This document shows, in pieces, positions 55,131 through 64,000 of a stretch of 64,000 nt of DNA (position 1 is its first letter; every line of letters begins with the position of its first letter). A program made the translations under genes and the position numbers. This DNA comes from Gonocerus acuteangulatus (taxonomy: Eukaryota; Arthropoda; Insecta; Hemiptera; Coreidae). The stretch spans positions 147,814,171-147,878,170 of the forward strand of contig OX328123.1 of NCBI GenBank assembly GCA_946811695.1, given 5' to 3'. Under the pieces are notes generated by a model. That model had not been told where the DNA came from. It saw only the letters and a program-made list of their open reading frames with translations, and ran no database searches.

Positions 55131-56315
55131 GGGCTAATGGCCTAGGTGTCCACGAATTTTCGCTTTTCCCACGAGGTGGACTTATTCATAATACAGATCC
55201 TGCCTACTCAAGACTGCAGCGAAATTTCTTCTGACAATTATACTTTACAAGAGATACCTCAAGAAGTGACGAACTTGAAACAATACCTCGCCCACCCGGG
55301 CCAGTCTCGGAATCACGCAAACAATATTCAAATGGAATGCCATGTAGAAATTTTAACGAGATCCTGCCATTGGTCCGTCTCTAGTTCGTGACGAGTATAG
55401 GATACAAGGAGGCTAACAACCATCACTCCTTAATGACTCCATCGCCGCTTTTGACGGACAGACGGACAGACAGTTTCGGGGTGTGACGTTTTTGATTGGC
55501 GTTAAGATATTCTCCACCCACCCGTAAAGGCAAATCCAATTTGTAAACATTGCCCCGGCCCTGGGGCGTAATCGCATGTGTCAGCTTTTGAAATTATACT
55601 TTTCATTGTTGCTTGACGCGACGTCAGTTTTTGTTTAAGCAGATAGAAGAATACGCCTCAAAGACGTGATGTGGGTTCTGGAATAATTTCAGACGCCCGT
55701 ATCCTCCTTAGGTTTCACCTGTTGGGCAGAACTTTTGAATGACTTCTTAATAAGCATATCTCAGAAGATTAAATTACAATAGAACCGTTATTGCTAATGG
55801 GTGCTTTATTTCTGTACTGTTATATATACTTGTACATTCTTCGTATCCCACAATTGCCCATAGTTTACATATGGCACATGTATTTCTAAAGTAACACGAC
55901 TCAAAATAAAACTCAACTGAAATTACGACACTTTGGCCTATGTCTTAGCATTAAGATTGGAAGGGTGACACAAGTGCCTTCTTGTGTACAAGCTCTGAAG
56001 CTAGGTACATACAGTTTTGATGGTTGATAAAGATATATTTGCCATGTCTTTCATAGTTTTAACTATGACGGTGTGAATAAAACTGATTTTTGAGTTGTGT
56101 CACTTTCGAAATACTAGAGCGATATAATCAAACGTCACCTTCCATTTCATTGGTTTACCCTGTCTGGCTTCGCGCTCCTCTTCACATAGAGTTGCATTTT
56201 GGCCACCGCTTGCAGTAACATTCTAGACCCACTGAAGACTTGATGAATTCGTAATCGATGCTATAAAAATGAATTTATAATTGCTGTGAGATATCACCAC
56301 CACCCGGAAAAATGT
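55131..56315. other. Intergenic
   Basis: Frame at 55,146-55,391 has no known domain. CTGTCAG-like sites are absent apart from GTGTCAGC at 55,579. Confidence 0.3.
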
Positions 56316-56316
56316 A

Positions 56317-56317
<1 letters not shown>

Positions 56318-56350
<33 letters not shown>

Positions 56351-56372
56351 CATATATATATATATATATATA
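56318..56372. repeat. Interrupted (TA)n
   Basis: Two TA runs around CCCATATAT; the whole is nearly palindromic. Confidence 0.9.
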
Positions 56373-56577
56373 TGGGGGAGCTCTATAATCAGCAAAATAG
56401 GAAAAAAGAAAAGAGCGTTTACCTAGAAGTCTAACATAAGACAAAAATGTAGAAGTTACCTTATATTATTTAACTTTTAAGATGCATAGACGCTTAGGTC
56501 ATTAGAACTACGGCCTCATTATACCTTATTTTTTCCCCCTTTTACGCAAATAAAATAGAAAAAACAAACAAACAAAT

Positions 56578-56733
56578 GAGCCATCATAGCCTCATCGAAT
56601 ACACCGACTCTAGTTTATCAAATTAATCAACGTATAAGTGACCGACCAAGTGCTGTTGGCATTATAAAATGGTGGAAACCTGTAGCCCGGCGTTGGTAAC
56701 CCAATTGTTCACACGTTGCGCCGTTAAAGAAAA
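56578..56733 (+). repeat. 5S rRNA-derived SINE, second copy
   Basis: GAGCCATCATAGCCTCATCG, AATACACCG, AATTAATCAACGT, AAGTGACCGACCAAGTGCTG and TTGGCATTATAAAATGGTGG, followed by AAACCTGTAGCCCGGCG, GCGCCGTTAAAG and an A-rich end. It follows the 49.2-kb copy from head to tail and shares the same small deletion before GTGCTGTTGGC, but has lost about 20 bases in the middle. Confidence 0.85.
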
Positions 56734-56890
56734 AAATACACAAATTAGGTTGTTCAATCAGTACTTTTTAGCACTTTCCTCCGAAGGAAAGTAGCTATTG
56801 AGGTTGGACTCATGACGGAATTTTTGAAAAATTTCTTCAAATCTTTATCGATCGTACCTAGAAGACACCGAAAATGACCCCCGTTGAAAT

Positions 56891-56891
<1 letters not shown>

Positions 56892-56971
<80 letters not shown>
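56892..56971. repeat. (TA)n(GT)n microsatellite
   Basis: Compound microsatellite at the same place as pure (TA)n in the other two copies. Confidence 0.95.
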
Positions 56972-56984
56972 TGTTAACACGATA

Positions 56985-57860
56985 GCGGCCATAGTTTTTG
57001 TTTTTTCGTCACGAAACTTGGTATATAGCATTCAATTAGCAAACGATTGAACGAGTTCGTTAACCACCAATGTCGGTCCACCGGAAGGGGGGTTTACCCC
57101 TAACCCAAAACACTAATTTGACCATGTCAGCCGTCATATTTGTTGTATTTCAACGAAACTTGGTATTCGTAGTGGTAATATAGAGAGAAAAGTGAGATAT
57201 AAAAATCAACTAAATCGGTTCATTAGGAGGGGGGGGGGTTACTCCGTACCCACAATACCAATTCGCCACGACCAGCCGTGATTTTTGGTATATTTCGACC
57301 AAACTCGGTATACGCAGTGGTAATCCACAGGTAAATATGTGTTGTAAAAATAAACTAAATCGGTTCATTAGGAGGGGGGGGGTTTACTCCGGACCCACAA
57401 TACCAATTCGCCACTACCAGCCGTGATTTTTGGTATATTTCGACCAAACTCGGTATTCGTAGTGGTAATCCACAGGTAAATATGTGTTGTAAAAATAAAC
57501 TAAATCGGTTCATTAGGAGGGGGGGGGGGGTTACTCCGGACCCACATTACCAATTCGCCACTACCAGCCGTGATTTTTGGTATATTTCGAAGAGACTCGG
57601 TATTCGTAGTGGTAATCCACAGGTAAGTATGTGTTGAAAAATAAACTAAATCGGTTCATTAGGAGGGGGGGGGGTTTACTCCGGACCCAAATTACTAATA
57701 TACTCATACCGGTCGTAATTTCTGCTGTATTGTAACGAAATGCGGTATACGTCGTGGGTAACTCATGAGAAAGAAGTTTTGTAAAAATGAGCTAAATCGG
57801 TCAATCGGAAAGCGGGGGTTTACTTTGTAATACATTTCAATAGAAAAGCCCGCCAGACGT
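56985..57860 (+). repeat. Tandem core, ~145-bp period, six anchors
   Basis: CGGTTCATTAGGAGGGGG-type anchors at 57,074, 57,216, 57,361, 57,506, 57,652 and 57,798. Each unit has GTTTACTCCGGACCCACAAT, CCAATTCGCCACTACCAGCC, GTGATTTTTGGTATATTTCG, ACTCGGTATTCGTAGTGGTA and AATATGTGTTGTAAAAATAA. Central units are most alike; outer ones are diverged. G-run length varies from unit to unit. Confidence 0.95.
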
Positions 57861-58161
57861 AGATTCACAAAGCCGCCGCAAGGAGCGCTTTCTACCACTA
57901 TCCTGTTCCCGCGTTAGATGAAAATACGATAATATGAGGTTTTTTGTATTTATTACGTAGTGTAGTAGGTACCATGTGTAAACATAACTCTGGAAGCAAA
58001 TTGATAATTGATCAGTTACTCATTACAAAATTAAAAGAGAACTATTCATGTTTTTATTTTATTTATGTAGGATATTTTAAGCAAATTGTTCTGGAAAGCA
58101 GTCTAAACTCCTCAAATTCTGAGGAAAGTGCTTAGTTATGCAGCCCCTGCGTGACGGACTT

Positions 58162-59156
58162 TTTATAATTTAAACTTAAAAAAGCGATTGTACCCATTTT
58201 GTAGGCAAAACCTTTGCCTCTTTTGTCAAACATTCGTTTTTAAGGTGCTCACATTTTAAGGGAATCTTGAAATATTTTGATATAACCTATGATACATACA
58301 TATTAGGAACTTTTCGGCCAGCAACCCAGCCTTTATATTTTGTTAAATAACTTACAAACACTTGATAAATCGTGATAAGTGAAAGTTAACCATTTTAACG
58401 GCTAAACATTTCCTATGAAGAAGTTTCTGGCATAAATTTCTCTCAGACTGCTTCACTCGGAAAACGGTGCTTGACAATTCGAGAGCAGTGGTTTCGTTCC
58501 AATAATGATGAAATGTTAATTGTTTCTATTCAAAGATTTGATAATAATATCTTAAGAAAACTCGCTATTAGCACGGAGCTACTGCTTGAAGAATTTCTTC
58601 GAGGTGTTCCTATTTCTGTTTCCATATAATTCTTAGCAGATCTATCCTTTGATCTTCTTCTAATTCTTAGCATACAATAGCACCGAATATAACAATAATA
58701 ATTATTATTATTATTATTATAAGTATCTACTCATTATCTAAATGCTTTAAATGTCACTACTTTATTCATGCTGGAGGATTCATCAAACAGTCCTCTGACA
58801 GAGACAGATGTTTATGAGTCTGATATACAGTAGGTAAGTTATAGCCATCAGCTGTTCCTTTGCAGCTCCTGCAATAAACTTCATCTTCAATTCTTCAGTA
58901 ATCAGATATCGGGCGTAGGTTCCGGAAAATAACTAATATTTTATGTATGTTAATTCTTTCTATATCTGTACTGTACACTGAGGGCCATATGTCAATCTCA
59001 AACGCCAACAAGAGGGAGAAGTTCCGTTTATTTTTAATTTTTTCCTGTATTGTACATTTTCTAATTAATTCACTGTTTTTTTTTTTAATATCAGTTACCG
59101 ATTAGTTACTCTTTGTAAATAGTATAAAAAATATAGAATTCATTGCTATTTTTGAG

Positions 59157-59158
<2 letters not shown>
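58162..59158. other. Intergenic
   Basis: No gene seen. A short (ATT)n run at 58,697-58,720. Confidence 0.35.

Positions 59159-59220
<62 letters not shown>
59159..59220. repeat. (TA)n microsatellite
   Basis: TA array abutting the foldback. Confidence 0.97.
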
Positions 59221-59222
<2 letters not shown>

Positions 59223-60120
59223 AAATAGGAAAACCAACAAACTCCAAGGTCTCCACCACAAATGATTTATTTTATTCACCAACAAAGCATGCTTTCGGAG
59301 TCTACAGCTCCATCCTCAGTGCTTCTACAGCATAGAAAAACAAAAAATATATAATCTTTAACACCGGCGAACAAGCTTATCAAATAAATTTGAATTGTCA
59401 GAAACCATTTAAGAACAATCAATGCAATCATAAAAACAATTAAATCCTAAAACACAAAACACGTAATCAACCACACAAGCATTCATACTCAAATATACAT
59501 TAAAAACAGCAAAATACACACGTTCTGTCCAAGCACAGGTAAGAAAAATAAATAAATAAATAAAAAACACACCAGTATATCACGAGTTAAAAATAAAAAT
59601 ACAACCTAATGCTGAGGTACCCACCTAATTCTTTACTTTTCCGGCTCGGAGAGTTCCCAAGAAGAGACCTCAGTCTACGGGTGAACCGCCTGCAGTGAAG
59701 AACTGGGTGGGTACCTCAGCATTAGGTTGTATTTTTATTTTTAACTCGTGATATACTGGTGTGTTTTTTATTTATGTACTTATTTATTTATTTTTCTTAC
59801 GTGTGCTTGGACAGAAAGTGTGTATTTTGCTGTTTTTAATGTATATTTGAGTATGAATGCTTTTGTGGTTGATTACGTGATTTGTGTTTTAGGATGTAAT
59901 TGTTTTTATGATTGCATTGATTGTTTTTAAATGGTTTCTGACAATTCAAATTTATTTGATAAGCTTGTTCGCCGGTGTTAAAGATTATATATTTTTTGTT
60001 TTTCTATGCTGTAGAAGCACTGAGGATGGAGCTGTAGACTCCGAAAGCATGCTTTGTTGGTGAATAAAATAAATCATTTGTGGTGGAGACCTTGGAGTTT
60101 GTTGGTTTTCCTATTTGGAT
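59219..60120. mobile_element. Foldback element, arms about 410 bp
   Basis: ATCCAAATAGGAAAACCAAC at 59,219 and its reverse complement ending at 60,120. The arms stay paired through CACCAACAAAGCATGCTTTC, CACCGGCGAACAAGCTTATC and CCTAATGCTGAGGTACCCAC to about 59,636 and 59,695, with a few small indels. The spacer of about 58 bases contains CCGGCTCGGAGAGTTCCC. Each arm contains CTGAGGATGGAGCTGTAGAC, TCCGAAAGC (60,020-60,046; inverted at 59,293-59,319), a hammerhead-like core known from retroelement tails. No coding capacity. Confidence 0.92.
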
Positions 60121-60154
60121 GCAGTATCACCACCGTCCAGCCAAATCAATGTCA

Positions 60155-61354
<1,200 letters not shown>

Positions 61355-61435
61355 AATTTATTAAAATTTTAGCGTCCACATATACATAACGCAGATTTTT
61401 AGTATGGATTATCTACCACCAGCAAAGGCTCTCCA
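61355..61435 (-). repeat. Possible 5S-SINE/LINE tail relic
   Basis: TTTTAGCGTCCACATATACA, GGATTATCTACCACC resembles TTTTACGGCGCATC..GGGCTATCTACAGG..CCACC of the tail at 49,210-49,265. Confidence 0.35.
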
Positions 61436-61786
61436 ATGCATCCAATATTGTTTTATAGTATTATTTGAGCCCTAATGGATCATGATAAAACAATACATGG
61501 TTGATATTCGTTTTTTAAACCATGAAATCAACCCATCCTCCCTGCCAAACGATCCACTGTTAATTCTGCCTTTGACTCCACAAGATTTTTAACGCTGCAC
61601 GTCCAAACGGGTTCATCTTAAATGCTGCTTCAATCAAATAGTTTTAATATTTTTTTGGGTAGTCCTTAAATTTAAAGTACGTTCACCAATTACACTTTTA
61701 TCGCTACACATTCACTAAAATAAAATTAAATTGCAACAAAGGACGTTCGTATTGATTATCAATATTATTTTTATATGAATACTAAT
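61436..61786. other. Intergenic
   Basis: No gene seen. Confidence 0.3.
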
Positions 61787-61850
61787 ATGCTGGTGCTAAT
61801 GACCTCAGCAGTCGATGCAACAAAAAAAAAAAATAATAATAATAAATAAA
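61787..61850 (+). repeat. SINE family 1 fragment with A-rich tail
   Basis: CTGGTGCTAATGACCTCAGC, AGTCGATGCA matches TGGGTGCTAATGACTCCAGC, AGTCGAAGCA at 40,620, then runs into AAAAAAAATAATAATAATAA. Confidence 0.65.
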
Positions 61851-62903
61851 AAAAGAAAAGAAAACTAATTTGCCTCGGATATTTACGAAAAATGGTGACT
61901 TATTGACTAATCTCTATTCAAGGGATGTTTAGAGTCTAGCGTATCCCATGAGTTATTTTAATGAGTTCAAACTCATTGGCTTATATAGTAATAGAATATT
62001 TTGATTTTCATTAAGTAATTTATTTTGTAATAATTTCTGCACCTTCAGCTTTGGTTGAGTTATAGAATAGGGATTGGTTGAAATATAACGCATATTTAAG
62101 AAACTTATAACACAAAGATATCTCTATTATTTTCATAGTTTAACAAGTTACAATTATTTATAGCTGTCTATTGTTCATTATTTTTAACGGATACTCCATT
62201 TTGCTTAGAACGTTTTAATAAAATTGATGACTTGTTGTGTTCGAAGAAATAACTACATTTATATTTTTCTTTTTATTGTCCTAAAGGAGATGAAAGAAAA
62301 AAAAAGACATGACTGGAATTATCCGACAATGCTAGGTCATGTGAAAGGGAGATCAGACACCCGACAGAGACAAAAACGGGGAAGTCAGTCGTCATACGTC
62401 AATTATCGGACTGACAGACAGCATGACTGATAGTCAGGTAGTCTCTGCCGTAATGGCCGATCGGTCAACTTCACCATCGCTAGGGAATCGGGAACTTTTT
62501 ATTCAGGGGGGGGGGGGGTAGATATGTCAAGCTGGAACTGTCAGAAAGACTCGCCTTTCTAACAGCGGGTACTCCATTAGTGAAGACTTTAAAACACTGA
62601 CAGCGTCCATGTTTGACTCCTCGTCGAAAGCGATGTTAGTTTATTTTATTCTGAAAAATAATTTATTTTTCCTAATTGTCAAGAAGTATTCTCTAATTAA
62701 TATTTGATTTAAATTAACTAGTTTCGACATTTTTTCCTAATTAACCTCCATCCCTTAAGAGATAATATGGATCAAATATTTCTAGGCGTAGTACTCTCCA
62801 GCCCCAATATTGTGGGTCATATATAACCAGAAATTCTTGAACTCTTAAGTCCTCTCAATCTAAGGAGACTAAATTCTTAGGATGTGTGAATTCTTTATCA
62901 GTA
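61851..62903. other. Intergenic with CTGTCAG-rich patch
   Basis: CTGACAG at 62,411 and 62,597 and CTGTCAG at 62,538 lie in the GC-richer part at 62,330-62,620. G run at about 62,506-62,518. No gene supported. Confidence 0.3.
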
Positions 62904-63642
62904 ACCAGCTGACTACCCGTGCTCGTTAATCATCAATTAACGCTACTAGATAATTTTGTGCAGTTTATTGTAGCAGGTTTTCCGTCATACTATATGTTAT
63001 TCATCAATTGACAAGTAATCAAAATTTAATTTTTCTTGACATTGGGGCGCTCCGGGCCAGTGTCAAGAAACAGATAACCTAGAGTTATCCCGTTATCTAT
63101 AGGTTACCAGAACAGTAGTTTAACCAGTACAGGTTAAAATTCGTTGTTAATAATAAATGGACGTTAAAACTTAATAATTTATGTTTCCAAGATGTCATTT
63201 GGTAACACCTATTATATTCGCGATTTCTGACTGGGGATGCTGATGGGTGAGGAGGCTGTGCAAGGGTTCGGGATATTATTACCTCGGATGGGCCATCACC
63301 AGGTATAGCGTAAAGTCTAAGAGTAACAAAAACACAGTATATTTCTAGTAATTTGAGGTCTGATATCATATTTGAAATGAACCGCATATAAAAATAATAT
63401 TATGAAATAGATACAACACATGCTACCTAGGTTTGCCTGCTCTGTAACGAAACCAACTAAAAATTCAAACCCCTCTAAATGTATTTAAAAATTTGAATAT
63501 ATAAGAAAAAAAAAACTTTCTTAGCGAGTGTTTACATCCCAAAGGGAGTGTCCATGGAAAATTTCAAATTTTTCTGTCAATTGGTTTGGGCTGGGCGAAG
63601 ATTGGTCAGTGAGTAGGTGGTATTTGACAAATATATAGTAGA
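62904..63642 (+). repeat. Family-A dispersed repeat, most complete copy
   Basis: From CAGCTGACTACCCGTGCTC through ATTAACGCTACTAGATAATT, TTCTTGACATTGGGGCGCTC, CCGTTATCTATAGGTTACCA, GGGTTCGGGATATTATTACC and TTTGGGCTGGGCGAAGATTG to GACAAATATATAGTAGAT. Minus-strand frame 63,097-63,387 is only a translation of the repeat. Confidence 0.8.
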
Positions 63643-63759
63643 TAATAATTTACCACTGAAGGAATTTTTCCGAGCATAAGTCAAAGAGGCAGAGTACGTA
63701 ATTTCCGCTGCTAGTACGAGAAGGTGTATACATTCACTAAATATTAGATACATCTATTC

Positions 63760-63865
63760 CATGCTGTCCAATGACACTAGACATTAGTTATGGAACACTA
63801 GACAGAACGTTATGGAAACAGTATAAGAGTATGCAGTTCCTGTAAGCCGGACGTTTTATAATAAA
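63760..63865 (+). repeat. Helentron-like 3' terminus
   Basis: AGAGTATGCAGTTCCTGTAA, GCCGGACGTTTTATAATAA. GCAG..CTG hairpin then CCGGACG, comparable to GCAGCTCCTGCGTGACGGAC at 22,155-22,175. Upstream block CAATGACACTAGACATTAG is the inverse of CTAGTGTCATT at 6,233. Confidence 0.5.
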
Positions 63866-64000
63866 CGAACGTACTAGTCAACTTGTCAATCAACTTGCAA
63901 TGTTCAATTACAGAATGTCAATTGATCAAAGTCTCGAAATCGTGTTAATATAGACCAGTTTCCTACTAATATTGTTGATATACGTGCTTTTGGTAGCGTA

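Larger units (their letters stand above)
56767..58161 (+). mobile_element. Helentron-like (DINE-type) nonautonomous element, best copy
   Basis: Order: 5' hairpin AGCACTTTCCTCCGAAGGAA(AG); conserved block ATTGAGGTTGGACTCATGAC to GACACCGAAAATGACC; (TA)n-(GT)n; CTGTTAACACGATAGCGGCC; six tandem ~145-bp units; right block; GAGGAAAGTGCT (inverse of the 5' AGCACTTTCCTC); then hairpin GCAG-CCC-CTGC and the end GTGACGGACTTTT. Subterminal inverted repeats, a microsatellite plus tandem core and a 3' hairpin are the hallmarks of Helentron-derived elements. No coding sequence. The class is inference from architecture; ends are set by loss of similarity to the copies at 13,899 and 22,180. Confidence 0.75.

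Noticed and set aside
57704..57898. Minus-strand frame starting MVESAPCGGFVNLRLA, also at 13,444 and 21,725
   Set aside because: It lies within the right block and last core unit of the Helentron-like element and has no codon-level sign of a protein.

Overview
This is a eukaryotic, clearly AT-rich, non-coding window dominated by mobile elements. No host gene can be supported. Almost every open reading frame is short and begins in repeats or (TA)n microsatellites. The element mix points to an invertebrate metazoan: piggyBac, Tc1/mariner and Merlin DNA transposons, gag-type non-LTR retrotransposons, tRNA- and 5S rRNA-derived SINEs, Helitron/Helentron-like elements and very long (TA)n runs. An arthropod, perhaps a crustacean, is my best guess; species cannot be told by eye.

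Layout. 1-5.7 kb: a nest of old repeats holding a broken LINE gag frame (928-1753), a decayed piggyBac (3.6-4.95 kb) that ends at a TTAA inside a dispersed repeat, and several copies of that repeat ('family A', also at 62.9-63.6 kb). 6,726-22,921: an almost identical direct tandem duplication with units of 7,915 and 8,281 bp. The copies meet at a 5-bp CAAAT microhomology and differ mainly by a 368-bp deletion in the first. Each unit carries two MITEs, LINE fragments, a tRNA-type SINE, a Helentron-like element and an AT-rich foldback. 23-36 kb: single-copy-like DNA with short repeats, a complete but dead Tc1 element (26,827-28,431), two degenerate minisatellites, a SINE tail amplified into four 80-bp units (34,428-34,747) and a 200-base assembly gap (36,147-36,346).

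36.3-64 kb: SINEs and MITEs, several higher-complexity islands that could be regulatory (37.8, 41.6, 46.5, 49.6 and 52.5 kb, the last with E2F-like sites), a 0.6-kb Merlin remnant (47.2-47.8 kb), and a foldback element interrupted by a 5S rRNA-derived SINE with a 13-bp target duplication (49.2 kb). There is also a nearly perfect 131-bp-arm palindrome (51.66-51.93 kb), a second 5S-SINE copy (56.6 kb), the best Helentron-like element with six ~145-bp tandem units (56.77-58.16 kb) and a ~900-bp foldback with ~410-bp arms (59.2-60.1 kb).

The genes do not form a pathway: the recognisable coding remnants are transposases or retrotransposon proteins with stops, frameshifts or missing catalytic parts. 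The most notable things are structural: the tandem duplication, the Helentron-like family with variable tandem cores and a shared terminal hairpin, the 5S-derived SINE, the large palindromes, and hammerhead-like CUGANGA...GAAA cores in several repeat tails.
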